A stretch of DNA of 64,000 nucleotides from Wolfiporia cocos (Eukaryota; Basidiomycota; Agaricomycetes; Polyporales; Phaeolaceae). A program made the position numbers and the translations under genes. How positions within the stretch are numbered: position 1 is the stretch's first letter; each line of letters begins with the position of its first letter. The notes beneath the pieces are model-generated. The model saw only the letters and a list, made by a program, of their open reading frames with translations. It searched no databases and was not told the DNA's origin. The stretch lies in NCBI GenBank assembly GCA_029448655.1, contig JACCLO010000003.1, positions 2,418,001 to 2,482,000 of the forward strand, in the 5' to 3' direction. Below, one piece after another: positions 45,758 to 57,206 of the stretch.

Positions 45758-47077
45758 CTAGAGCGCGACACCGAACGCGAGCGCGGCGATGCCCAGCGCG
45801 AACACACCGCCAAAGACGTGTGCGTCGATCCTGAGCGTGCCGAGTGCCGCATTGGCGGAGGCACCGGAGCCCGCGTTCTGCGTTGCGCTCCCGCTGGCGC
45901 CCTCGGTTGCGGTCGATGTGGGAACGGTTACGACGACGGTGGAGATGCGGGAGGATGACGTAGTCGTGACAGCAACAAAGGTCGGGGCCACAGCTGAGGA
46001 GCTCAAGACCGAGGTTGATGAGACGCTTTCCGTGGAGCTTGTGCTTGGAATCACGGAGGAGGAGGCAGCGCTGGAGGAGGAGACGCTGGAGGAGGAGACG
46101 CTGGAGGAGGAGACGCTGGAGGAGGAGACGCTGGAGGAGGAGACGCTGGAGACGGGGGCGCTGATGGAGAGGGCGACGGAAGAAGAGACCGGGACAGACG
46201 CGGAGGCTGAGGCTGAAGCTGAACTGCTGGCTACAGCGGATGCAGAGCTCGAAGCTACAGCGGGCACAGAGCTTGAGGCTGCAGCGGATGAAGAGACGGC
46301 AGCCGAAGAAGACGCGCTGGTCGAGGGAGCTACGGAGGAGTTCGCGCTAGAAGTCGCCGCGCTAGAAGTCGCCGCAGCCGAGGATGCCGCAGCCGAGGAC
46401 GCCGCAGCCGAAGAGGAGGGCGCGGCGGCCGAAGAAGTCACCTCCACGGTCGAGCTTGCGGGAGCCGAGCTCGCGACAGCGCTCGAGTGTGCAGCGCCGA
46501 CGCTCTGTCCGTACTGGGGGGCGGCAGTCGGGCCCACGCCCACAACGCTGCCGCTTCCCCACAGGACAGTCGTTCCGTCGAAGAGCTCCGTCTCCGTCGG
46601 CGGGACGGTCGCCCCGTTTGCATCCGCGATCGCGAAACGGCCCGTCCAGTACACGTTCTTGGAATACGGCGAGGTGAACTGGTAGAAGTAGATCTGGGCG
46701 TTGGGCGAGACGGACGGGCAGGTGTAGGTGTATGAGGAAGTCGTCGTCGCGTCGACGGTGCCGACAGCTGTACAAAACAGTAATGGCGTAAACAAGTGAG
46801 GATAGAGTTGGGGTGAGGGGTGGGAAAAGCAGGGGTTTAGCGGGAGAACGAAGGGTTAAGGGGACGCACTCTCGAGGAACTGCATCTGCTCGTTATCGCC
46901 CGTCATGAGCTCGATGTTCATTACAGTCCAAATTCCGCTTGTGTCCGCGTCCCATGCGACCGAACATTGTGCACCCTCGTTGTACACCGCGCCCGGGCTG
47001 GGTGTTGTCGGTGTCGGGTCTGCGCGCACGCGGGCGGCGCCGAGAAAGAGTGCAGTCAGGAGAAGGGGTGTGTACAT
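45758..47077 (-). CDS. Ser-rich, probably GPI-anchored cell-wall protein (Kre9/Knh1-type domain), 405 aa
   Basis: Exons 47077-46870 and 46767-45758 close to 405 codons plus stop. The signal peptide (LLLTALFLGAARVRA) is followed by a compact ~115-residue beta domain: PSPGAVYNEGAQCSVAWDAD, NIELMTGDNEQMQFLE, YTYTCPSVSPNAQIYFYQF, YWTGRFAI. This is the fungal Ser-Thr-rich GPI-anchored domain related to Kre9/Knh1. A ~200-residue Ser/Ala/Val tract follows, including VSSSS repeats. The C-terminus is hydrophobic (GVFALGIAALAFGVAL), preceded by small residues (ATQNAGSGASANAA), a typical GPI-addition signal. It probably sits in the wall or plasma membrane. A paralogue begins at 63776. Confidence 0.9.
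46071..46145. repeat. 15-bp coding minisatellite, five copies
   Basis: Five perfect copies of CTGGAGGAGGAGACG on the plus strand encode VSSSS units on the minus strand of the cell-wall gene. Such arrays commonly expand or contract, altering stalk length. Confidence 0.95.
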
Positions 47078-47740
47078 TGTACTTCGCACAGTATAATATG
47101 ATGATAGATATCCAACAGTTGTGAGGACCAAGATCTAGGGACACATCATAAAGATTCTTTCCAACAAACTGAAACAGGAGGATACTGACCTTAATATGCG
47201 GCCTGAGAAGCGGCACCGAGAAGGAGTGACAAGGTAAAGAGTGGCAGGTCCTACCGGTGCAGGACAGCACGGCGTGTTGGTTTTATGGTGGGGGTCGTAG
47301 TCAGACCGGGTGCAAGGCAGAGGAGAGCGAAGCCCGCGTGGTTACAGACTTTGAGCCATTGACTACAGTTGCTACATTAGGCTAATTCGTCTCTGCGAGC
47401 GCCGAGGAACCGTGATCGTAGCGCGACCGCCGACGCGCACGCGGGGCCGCCGAATTGATGTCTGGAATTGCACAAGCAGCAATTGCACAAGCAGCTCTGT
47501 GCTGTGTAGAGAGGCTAGCTGCACAGTATGGAGTCTAATAATAAATTGTTTAATAGCTGAAGCCATCTCTGGAGTGTTCTCATCGCCGCAACCGGAACAA
47601 CGCTTCACGCAGTGCACGCGGCAACATGACACTACTCATCTCGGGATTCATGTTGCGCCTCATGCATGCATCATACATCATTCGTCCGCGTCATTCTCAG
47701 CGCGGTGTATCTGTGCAGTCTCATCAGCTTTATAATTCGA
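47078..47740. other. Promoter side of the cell-wall gene
   Basis: About 660 bp upstream of the GPI-type gene, also covering the 3' end of the RNase H2C gene. It contains a tandem GCAATTGCACAAGCA-like duplication near 47470. No exon was recognised. Confidence 0.4.
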
Positions 47741-48493
47741 CTAGTAACTGGGTGTGTGCACCTCTGCCGCGAGCCTCGTCCACTCCGACAACGTCCGCAG
47801 GTACTCATCCCGCCCCTCGTCGACGGGGATGTCCTGATTCCACAGCACAAATGACGAGAACGTCGCCGCCGGCCTCAGCACTCGTGCAGGCGCCTCCTCG
47901 TCCTCGTCGCCATCCACGGCCATGTGCTCGTCATCGGCCTGAGCATCGACATCGATGACGGGCGCAGATCGCCGCGTGTTACGTGTGCGAGTCTGCGCTC
48001 TCACCTCCCCGTCGTTTCTCCGCACTCCGTGCCCCCCTTTTGGCTTGGCGTCCTCTTCGGGCGTGTGCAGCACGAGCCCCGTGTAACCCTTCGGGAGTGC
48101 GACCTCCAGGCCTTGCACTGTGCGCCCTCTGAAGGCCGCGATGAATCGTTTTGCCAAAGAGGCCTTCTCGCTTCCGGCCGCTGCCTTGTCACCTGCTCCT
48201 GGTGATGGCGGCCCACGATTGAGCGTGGCACTGGACGACGCTGCGACGAGGGTAGACTGTGACGATTCCGACGCGCTCGGTTGGCTGCGGTCATGACCTT
48301 CCACAGCCTCTGCAGCGCCGCCTGGGCCTGCATCGATCTCCTTGCCGTACGAAGGAGGCGGCGCAGGCTTGGCACGGAAGTACGTCGCGACGGGTGCAGG
48401 CCCTGAGTATGCAATGTGGAAAGGCATCAGATATGGCGTGCATGTTGGGAGCGTCCCGGAAGGGCTTCCTATCTCTATCGCAGGAGGGGACAT
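47741..48493 (-). CDS. RNH203: Ribonuclease H2 subunit C, 250 aa
   Basis: A single exon, started at the ATG giving MSPPAIEIG. The N-terminal block LMPFHIAYSGPAPVATYFR and the later blocks KRFIAAFRGRTVQGLEVALP, GYTGLVL and FSSFVLWNQDIPV match the RNase H2 non-catalytic subunit C (Rnh203-type). They are separated by a long acidic, Arg-rich insert (about residues 140-190). The last ~25 residues (LRTLSEWTRLAAEVH) form the expected helix. RNase H2 removes ribonucleotides and RNA-DNA hybrids in the nucleus; subunit C stabilises the catalytic subunit. The gene is divergent from the HIRIP3-like gene with only 204 bp between starts. Confidence 0.9.
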   Translation of the reverse strand: MSPPAIEIGSPSGTLPTCTPYLMPFHIAYSGPAPVATYFRAKPAPPPSYGKEIDAGPGGAAEAVEGHDRSQPSASESSQSTLVAASSSATLNRGPPSPGAGDKAAAGSEKASLAKRFIAAFRGRTVQGLEVALPKGYTGLVLHTPEEDAKPKGGHGVRRNDGEVRAQTRTRNTRRSAPVIDVDAQADDEHMAVDGDEDEEAPARVLRPAATFSSFVLWNQDIPVDEGRDEYLRTLSEWTRLAAEVHTPSY

Positions 48494-48697
48494 TCTGAGT
48501 GGCCGTGCACGCAATCAGGAGGAGAATGACCGCGACGCGTCACGACGCGCTTTTGACGCGGCCAAACACGACCAAACGCGTCGAGCGCGTCGGGCACGTG
48601 GCCTGTGCAGACGCGTCTGCGGTGTCTCACGTCTCACGAGTCTCTTCTGACGCTCATCGCCTCCTAAGCTGTGCCACAACAGACAACTTTGTGCGCC
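48494..48697. promoter_or_regulatory. Bidirectional promoter with three ACGCGT (MCB) boxes
   Basis: Perfect ACGCGT occurs at 48535-48540, 48576-48581 and 48611-48616, with further GACGCG half-sites at about 48544 and 48555 and a CACGTG at 48596. ACGCGT is the Mlu I cell-cycle box bound by MBF (Mbp1-Swi6) in yeasts and controls G1/S genes. Three copies in 204 bp is far above expectation even at this GC content. Both flanking genes have S-phase-compatible roles, so joint G1/S control is inferred. Confidence 0.7.
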
Positions 48698-50631
48698 ATG
48701 GACCGTGACGAAATTGAACGCGAGACGGCCGCAGTGATAAAGCAGGCGGCGCGGGACGGCACGCTCGAGTGAGTGCTACCGGCAAGTTGAATCCGGAAGC
48801 AATGCAAGTCTTGAACCCGCTTTTCGCAGGGGACTGACACCGCGCCTTGTGCGGAGGAGTGTCGAGGAACGCATGGGTCTCGATAACGGCGTGCTGGATG
48901 AGACCGAACATCGCGCGGTTGTGAAGGCGGCCACTGAGGCTGCGATGGTGCGTCCGCGTGTCATCATTACTGAAACCCGGGTTACATGATCTGCTTCTGC
49001 GGTGAGCAGGAGAACTTGCACGACGCTTCCTCTGAGGATGACACAAAGCCCCAAAAAGCGAAGCCTGCAAGGCCGAGAAAACGCAAGCCATCTGGGGAAA
49101 GTAACACCGACGATGCGAAACCGCGCACAAAAGTAAAGAGGAAGGCTGAATCTGCACCGAAGCCAAAGAAGAGGGCAGAAAAATCCCCTTCCAAAAATAA
49201 CTCGAAGGCGAAGCGCTCGGCTGTATGTCCTTGTCTATGACTGTGTTATAATCTCCAGATCTGCTAACAAGCGGCGATTAACAGTCCGTCGTGCACTCCT
49301 CGGACGAAGAAGGCGCAGGCGAGGGTGGCAAGGCGGGGCCACGGGCATCAACATCTCGGGAGAAGATACAGCCAAGAAAAAAGGCGCCAAAGACTGTGAT
49401 TGAATCTGAAGTACGAGTTACTCGTGCTTGTGGGCGGGACGTATTCAGATCTCGTGTTGCCAGAAGTCCGAATCGGAGGTGGATTCAAGTGCAGAACCAC
49501 CGAAGAAGAGAGTAAAAATCGAGGACCAGAATGAAGATCATGAGCTCCCTGCAGCTGACGCAGGACCCGGCTCGAAGTCCCCCAGTCGTCAAGATGCTGG
49601 TGGAGACGACGACGACATGCAAGTCGATACATCTCAATCTCTCGGGAAGGAGAAGGAGGACGCGGCTGATGTACGTGGACACCGTCTGTGGAAATGGACT
49701 GTCGTGGCTGATGCATGCAGATGCAGAAGAGCGAATCGGAAACGTCGGTATTGATCGATGAACCGCCAAAACGGAGCCAAAGTGGAAAGGGAAAGGCGAA
49801 GGTGACGTACTTATGCATGTCTGGTTGATGTGAGCAAATTGACGTCTGATCAACATCTGCCCTGTACAGGCGACTGAGACTGACAAAGTAGGTTTATGTT
49901 CACTCTGAGTCTCGTATTATTTCCTTTAGCTGGCATCCGTAGAAGCCAAAGAAAGATGGTAAGGAAAAGAAGGAGAGAAAGCAGAAACAACCGGCGAAAG
50001 AGCTATCCAAGGACGAAGAGACGATCAAGCGCCTCAAGGTATGTGTTACATTTCTTGTCTCCTTGCCTTGATGTATCTGCAGCTGATTCCTCCCTCTTTT
50101 CCTTCTTTATTTCTCCCCTGTTCTTTCTGCAGTCACTTGTCGTTGCCTGTGGTGTCCGCAAAGTATGGTCAAGGGAGTTTAAAGATGCAGAAAGACCCTC
50201 GGAGCAGATCAAGCGTCTCAAAGAGATTCTCACGGGCCTTGGCATGTCCGGACGAATGAGCATGGAGCAGGCGAAAGCAATCAGAGAGAAGCGGGAGCTG
50301 GCGAAGGAGTTGGGTGAGTGTCTTACCTCACGATTGTACGTGTTGGAATTCTGATAGTCGCGGTCGGTCGTAGAGGACGTCCAGAACTTCGAAAAATCTG
50401 TAGTCGGCGCAGCAGAGCGCAAGAGGACAGCAAAGAGCCGTGATTCGGAGGAGGGATCTGACGAGGACGAAGAGGGAGCAGGTTTACAGAAACGGAAGCG
50501 CGTACGTGCATCACTTCCTAGCTTGTACTGCAATATGCCAGAACGATTTATTGACCTCGGCTGGGTGATCGCAGATCTCTGCCCACAAGAGCATCATGGC
50601 ATTCCTTGGAGATCAAAGCGAATCTGACTAA
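48698..50631 (+). CDS. HIRIP3-like H2A histone chaperone with N-terminal DEK_C-like domain, 431 aa
   Basis: Eleven exons: 48698-48768, 48830-48947, 49010-49222, 49285-49410, 49464-49670, 49721-49801, 49870-49887, 49943-50038, 50133-50313, 50374-50501, 50575-50631. Phases close to 431 codons plus stop. Residues ~1-62 form a DEK_C-like helical domain (GLTPRLVRRSVEERMGL). Residues 65-300 are Lys/Glu/Ser-rich and disordered with several PKKxRK-type nuclear signals. Residues ~300-375 match the HIRIP3/CHZ region: LKSLVVACGVRKVWSREF, then LKEILTGLGMSGRMSMEQAK and IREKRELAKELEDV. This module binds H2A-H2B, implying a nuclear chaperone acting with replication or transcription. It contains an 18-nt exon. 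Confidence 0.85.
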
Positions 50632-51843
50632 ATATGCCGCTGCTGCTATCTATCGAATCTTGGCGCGATGTGATGCTGGCCTCATTCCGACCATTAATAC
50701 CGGTGCTTGCTGATAATTCTTTTTCTTGCGACGATTCGGTGTCCTTATTCGCTCCCAAAATGCCAGAGTGTGGCACGACTCGACAGGTGCCGAGTGCAGT
50801 TAACAGCGTCCGATCATTAAATCTGCTATGCATTGCATTGTTTGTCAGCAGTTATGTGCCGCTCACACAATCTGACTAAGGCTATGCAATCAATTCAAGG
50901 CGTTGCAAACGTGCCACATTAGTCGGGATATGCAATGCTGCTATTATCCACAAATGTAACGTAACTTGCGAGTCAGCTTCAAATGAAATATCACGTTGGT
51001 ACGTCACTGCTTCATCGTCCCATGAGTGATGAACTTCAGCCGAAGCAGTGTATAATTTTCTGGCTGCCTCCTTGGCATGTTCTCGTCAGGATCTGCAATT
51101 CAGCCAAGCGATGCACCCTGCTGACAGATTCTTCCGTTTCATCTCAACGTGCCTTGTCACCATTGTGGCTGTGGCACATGCTCTCTTGTGTACTCGTTAG
51201 CGCAGACACCGACTGCACGCTCGTCCATATTCAGTACAGATTCCTCAGCAGGTTCGGATGTGGGCATATTAGAGCTGCTTGCCCCGCATCGCTTTCCGCC
51301 CGAGGCGGTACCGGCAGTACTGACGGCCTCGGCAACAAACTCAAACCGTCCATCATCGAACAGTCGAAGCAAGTTTGGTGATCAACAATCATGGGCGTGT
51401 TTCAAGAAGCATCGTTTCGTACGATTCTGCGTCTATGCTCCCGCAGGCATATACCATATACCACAATCTGTGGTCATCCGAGGCAGGATTCTGTGCTGAT
51501 GCATGTACTCTGCTCCAGCTCCCTGATGGATGATGCAGCGCATGAAATCAGTGCATTCTGGGAAAGAATGAACTCTGTCAACGTCATGACAGACTCACAG
51601 GTTCGCTTTCGCATTGTGCACAACTGTCCAGCTGACAATCATATTTGTGCGATCATCAGGACGCTAGGTTAGCCCTCCTTTTCATGAGAAATCAGGGAGT
51701 TGATCATATCGAAGCAGTGTCTTCGGTGTCGGGACGCCAACATTCGTCAAGAAACAACACAGTGATAATGCCATATCAATCACTGAGCACTCGCAAGATC
51801 TGTCTAAGCACCGCTATCACGAGCGAGTTCACATTTATCGAGT
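50632..51843. other. Stretch upstream of the kinase-CNH gene
   Basis: Several plus-strand frames of 70-130 codons occur, one Ser-rich (SSIFSTDSSAGSDVG near 51225). They could include 5' exons of the gene at 51844 or a separate short gene, but no junctions were convincing. Confidence 0.3.
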
Positions 51844-54800
51844 ATGGATACAGCTATTTCCACCGGCTCTTCTAGCTCACTTGGGCGTGATCACATTACT
51901 GCAGACGTCCTGCCGAATTCTAGTAGATATCTGGGAGGAATATATTCACCAGAAAGCTGATAGTTCCGTCTGGCATGCATTTGCTCACGAGCACTCTTCT
52001 AGCCTAAGAAAATCACACAGGTGTGTTGTATCCTCTTTCCCCGGAATACAACTAACATGCATTACAGTTGGGCCATAAAACTTCATGAATGCCTTCGAAT
52101 TTGGGCGCAGTGGGACGTCCTGACTGCTCTTGTATCCTCCAAAAGAGTGAAGGAGATCATCGAGATTTTCTACAAGGAGCGTCCGATAATGCGTTCCGCA
52201 CAGGTTGTCTCGTTTTGCAAATGCTGCCACCACGTGTGCTCATCTGTATGAACGTTTCCAGGATATCCGCTCACCTTCGCGTCTTGTCTGTGAATTCAAG
52301 CCGAGTGTCCAGGGGACCCTAGATAGTGTCCGGACCTTGGTTTCCTCGAGAGAATACAGGGAGCAAGCATTCCAGCTCGAACGCACCGAGGCACGATCAT
52401 TGATCGGACTGCTTGATGAGGTGAAGTCAAACACACTTATTCAGTGTCTCCCACTCAGGTCCAAAGCAGGTCATTGTCTTGGTACCCCCGCCCGATCGTC
52501 TCCATATCAGTATCTTCCACGCCCTGAGAACCTTGTGCTTCCTGCACGGGTCCCTCCCGAAATCGTGCACAATACAGACCACAGAATTGTTCAAGCACCA
52601 TCGACCACTGCGTGCAGCGGGTGGTTCCGCGGAAGTATTCTCTGCGCATTATAAGGGCGAAATGGTAGCCATAAAAGTGTTTAGGCCCCCAGCTGATCGT
52701 TCAGAGTCCCTTCGTAAGGTTCGACGGCTGTTATGATCGCGGTCATATATTCCTAACACTCGATACTTTGGAAGGCATTCAGCAAGGAAGCAATTGTATG
52801 GAAGCATATTTCACATCCAAATATCGTGCCCTTCATCGGCATTGACTGCTCAGAGAACTCGCTGGGAATCGTCTCCACCTGGATGGAGCATGGTACAATC
52901 ATGACATTTCTCAAGAGAAATCCGTACGCCAACCGTGTGAAGCTCGTCAGTGAGCATTCTTTCAATATATACCCGACAACAGCTTCACGGTTCGTCTTAG
53001 TTATCTGATGTCGCAAAAGGCCTTCAATACCTACACCTACAGGGTATATTGCACGGAGATATCAAGGGGGTAGGCACCTTACGCCCACTATGACCTGGAC
53101 CTGCTAAGATGTATACCCAGACAAATATTCTGGTAGACGGCCAAAGACGTGCTCGTCTGTGCGACTTCGGCATGGCAGCTGTATTATATGATCCGGACAC
53201 GGTTCATCCCATGTGGACCAAATCGCGACCTGTTGGATCTATTAGATGGACAGCACCCGAAATAGTGGCTCCAGAATACTTCGGACTGGACACAACAACT
53301 GTGTCACCTGCCTCACCAAAGAGTGACGTGTACTCTTTCTCCATGACCATGTGGGAGGTGTGTTCAGCAATAGACATACTCACTGCCTCTTTGACACGGC
53401 GCAGGTCTTCACAGAGAAAATCCCATATCAGGACCATGCTCGTGATGCCACAGTGATCTGGACTGCAGTGAATCAACAGCGGCGACCACTACGTGATCCT
53501 GCTTCCCATTGGCGGGGGTTGTCGGATAACATCTGGGAGCTAATAGACAGATGTTGGAACCACGACCCAGCACAACGTCCATTCATAGACGAGGTACTGC
53601 AATCCTTGAATGCGGAGCTACATCGATCGCAGGCGCGAATTACTTCTGTACGGACCACAAATGGTCGGGAGGCTCCACCTTGGTCAAGTAGGTCCATATC
53701 TACGATTGAAACTCGAGGCCTGACATTGTTACGTGTCAGGGAGATCAATATTCACGGTTACCTCTCTCCGTGAAGACAATGACAATCTCTATATGCCTGT
53801 GGTCTCACAGAATCGAATGCCATTAGCTAGAGCTAAGGTTGATTTCGAATTATGCGTGCTCAGGACTTTTCTTGATCGGCATCTCGTTGCTACCGAAAGT
53901 AATACTCTACATGGTGGTGTAACATGCTCTGCGCCGCTCCGTACGTTCATTTCACGGTCATTTATGTTCAGTACTCGTCTGAAAATTGATATAAAGCCTC
54001 ATTCAACGGAGAACAGCTGTATGCTTTCGGTTGCACCAACGGCTTATGGGTTGGATATCGCGATCCGGGGAGTGAGTGCTAATGAGGATCGCTGGAGAGT
54101 TATCAACTCACATATCATCAGCTATCTATCAGATCCCGCATTTGAACTCGGTCACCCAATGCGCAGCAGTCAAAGAATGTGGCATGGTCCTTGTGCTGGC
54201 AGATCAGGTAAGCCATCCAATGGGTCAGTGCTGTTGGAAAGCATCTGCATCTATGACTATGTCGTCCAGTCTTTACTTGCATATGATCTCGACACAATCG
54301 TGCTATTCGCTACACATGGACCTGGTGCCGCACCGCTGCCACGACTTCTCAGTGGTGATAGAAAGGTACAATATTTCAGAGTAGGGCACCTCAGCAAGCG
54401 CACGTATATCATTTACATGTCATCCAGTGAGGAGGTAAGCCATTGTCTGTCAATTGGGAGCTGAGAGAATCTAAATTGCAAGCGTGGTAGTCGAAGAGTG
54501 TTTTCGATGTATTGGAGCCTTCTCCACGCGACCTTCACACTCCTGCACCTCCGAGTCGGTCAGCAATGTCGAAGCTGTTCTCTCGTCTCAAGCCACGGAA
54601 CGTTCAACAGTTTGAATCCCCGTACTCTACCAGGGTGCGTTGGCCAATCGTATGCAAGACATTGAATGAGGTCCTGAGGGTATCAGACCTTTACGCGTCC
54701 ATATGAAGTGTTCGATATATTCTTTGCGGGAGAGCGAATTGCATTGCTATCAGCCGATGGCTTTGAATTGATGCTGCTCAACGAGTACGTTGCACTCAAC

Positions 54801-55435
54801 CATCTCACACGCATACTACGTATTCATTGATATCTCAGCTTCACTACAAAGACTTTGTGGGTGCCTAAGCGGCAAGAGGAAACCAATGATGGCCAGATTC
54901 CATCTTCTGATGAGACAGAAGCCCAAAGCGAAGATATGGCCAACGTGCAGATCACAAAGGAGATACCCCGACCAATAGCTATATTTCCGACGCAGGAAGA
55001 CGACTACTTGTTATGCTATAGCGGTACAATTGCCTGTTATGTGGATCCCAGTACTATATGACTAATCCAGTTTCCTTAGAATTCGCATTCTTCGCGAATG
55101 CTTATGGATACCCGCGTCAGCCGCTCCAAGTTATGAAATGGAAGCAAATCGCACAAGATGTCGTCTGGCAATTCCCATTCGTCATTCTGTTCAACAGCCA
55201 GTCGATAGAAATTTGGAATGTCGATATCGGCCAAACTGTCCAGATCATTCCAGGAGATAACCCTCGATGCAGCTACGATGGACGAGGCACGATGTATGAG
55301 ACTGGTACAGGAGCACATGCAGTGATTGAGGTGCCGCATGCAAGACGCCAGTTCATCATTGAACTGGTGCCTCCCTCAGCGACGAGTCGGCGATGCTATC
55401 AAGGTTCAAGCTCCAAGCTTCAAGGCCCAACTTGA
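51844..55435 (+). CDS. TKL-type protein kinase fused to a CNH domain, 909 aa
   Basis: Seventeen exons: 51844-51886, 51924-52020, 52068-52203, 52262-52420, 52470-52718, 52775-52945, 53001-53069, 53121-53357, 53405-53734, 53811-53940, 53997-54071, 54122-54207, 54270-54434, 54491-54634, 54687-54784, 54839-55023, 55080-55435. Every phase closes (909 codons plus stop). Residues 1-145 are helical. The kinase spans ~190-475: Gly-loop GGSAEVF, VAIK (Lys214), Glu233, HGDIKGTNIL (catalytic Asp305), DFG (323-325), APE (353-355), so it is predicted active. Residues ~525-890 are a CNH domain: GEQLYAFGCTNGLWVGYRDP, VTQCAAVKECGMVLVLADQ, RIALLSADGFELMLLN, AFFANAYGYPR. CNH domains bind small GTPases in Rom1/2 and MAP4Ks. 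The usual DH-PH region is absent. Upstream exons cannot be excluded. Confidence 0.88.
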
Positions 55436-56422
55436 ATGTGTGGAGGTACTCGTAGCTATTTTATCTGTCATTTTGTGGAGTCGATAGATATATAAATGCC
55501 GCCATCATGACATACAATCTAACAGAATCAGTGATGTGTACGGCAAAACGGATGAAACAAAGTTACAACCTACATATCAGCTAGGAAATGACCTCATCGA
55601 CGGGATCATGAAGCTTCGTTTTTGACCAGTTGTATAATCAGAGTAGCAGTACACAGCGTTCCTACGATGTTAGCTACGATAACATGAGGGATTCAGACAG
55701 TTAGCGAATGACCAATGAGAGCATAGCATGGGTACCAATTAACGCACGCTGGTATCTATGTTATCTGTTGAGCATTAGACAGTGAATTAGTACCATACCG
55801 GTATATGCAGTCTGACATTAGTAAGAAGGTTCTAATTGCTCTGGTACCGCTGTACGAGCTCAGCGACATGTAGATCGGGCGGGCAGATCGGGTTACACTG
55901 AAGGGGTAGATGTCTCTCTTGTATCGCATCCGTCAGGCTCCTACTTTTCGGTCCGCACCATCCGCAGCCCACCGCCTGTATCTCGCGTAGACGAGAATAG
56001 AGATCACAATTATCAGTGAATGGTCCTCTTGTTTCTCGTGATCGAGAAAGTGTAACATAAAACGACCATGACTCTTTCCTTGACTATTGCACTTGTCCAT
56101 CGTCAGGGAGACTTGCTTGTTACGAACTGTGGACGGCGGAACATATAACTGCCAGGGTCGGTCCCTGAGCGTTTAAGCGCTTGTCTCCGCATGGGGTGTC
56201 CGAGGTCTCGGGTTCACGCTTGTGGCGCGCTCGAAGCGCCCGTCATCATCTCGGCCTAATTAGTAGCGCTTAGTGAGTTCTACATAGCTCAACGATAGCT
56301 CAGATCTCGGACAAGGGCATGTATATCATATTACTCTAAGACACGTTCAATCATCAGTCTTTGCCAGCTCCCGTTCTGCGTCAAACCCATCTAATCAGAT
56401 CCACTGACCAATTGCCTTGGAA
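55436..56422. other. Intergenic region
   Basis: Almost 1 kb between the kinase-CNH stop and the VPS25 start, with a GGTCTCGGGTTCACGC stretch near 56205 that only loosely resembles a B box. No gene was supported. Confidence 0.35.
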
Positions 56423-57206
56423 ATGTCTCTCTCAACGCATACGACACCCTCTGGTATGACTAGGCCTATATGTTTGCAGCATGATCTGAGCGGTAGTCAG
56501 GCTATCTGCTTCCCTCTATACACTCCGCACCTCCGTTCTTCACGTCAGGATCCACTTCCTCGTGTCGACTCTTGCTCCTGACTTCATTGCAGGCAGCAAC
56601 CTAACCCTGCTACGCAGGCAGTCATCACGGGACACTGGACGAAATTGATCCTGTCGTATGCGCGACACAGAGGCTTGTTTTATTTGCGCTTGGAGGACAC
56701 AGAGAACCCGGGTAACTCATGGGACGAGGTTTTGAGGAATGAGCGGATCCATCGTGCGTCGTGGACAATCTACCCTCAATCTGACTACAATAGGGCTCGG
56801 ATGATAGGACGGCTCCGGACATCGCACCTGTCTTATCTTTTGGCAGACATGGTCTCCAGGAACATGGCCATCTATGATCCACCAAAGCAGACCCACTGCG
56901 TATTGCTGTACTGGAGACTCCCTGAGGAGTGGGCCGAGGTTCTGCATGAATGGGTATTGTCCTGTGTCACCATTATGCGGAGATTATCTCACACAATAGT
57001 TGAAGGCTTCTTCGACGGGACAGCTAAACACGATCCTAACGTTCTACGAGATAATAGAACCTCCTGTGCCGTCCCCGCTGTCCGGCATGCCGCTTACACT
57101 CTTACGGAAGGCCATCAGCATATTGGCCAAAACGAATCGCGCACAGATTATAACTGTCTCAGATGGTGAAGGTGTCCGACTATTAGCAGGTAATCCGACT
57201 AGATAG
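56423..57206 (+). CDS. VPS25: ESCRT-II subunit VPS25, 195 aa
   Basis: Exons 56423-56453, 56501-56543, 56593-56753, 56808-56953 and 57000-57206 join in phase to 195 codons plus stop. The N-terminal PPFFTQQPNPATQ and HWTKLILSYARHRGLFYLRL are the conserved PPxF motif and first winged helix. VLLYWRLPEEWAEVLHEW and TGQLNTILTFYE followed by GMPLTLLRKAISILAKTNRA form the second winged helix, which contacts ESCRT-III Vps20. VPS25 is present in two copies in ESCRT-II and acts in endosomal sorting of ubiquitinated cargo. Length is normal for the family. Confidence 0.93.

Noticed and set aside
45789..46685. A 298-codon acidic frame on the plus strand opposite the Ser-rich wall-protein gene
   Set aside because: It is the complement of the Ser/Ala/Val-rich coding repeats, which leave the opposite frame open. 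It has no domain, and the minus-strand gene has a signal peptide, conserved domain and GPI signal.
56190..56240. GGTCTCGGGTTCACGC, loosely resembling a tRNA B box
   Set aside because: No A box at suitable spacing and no cloverleaf could be drawn.
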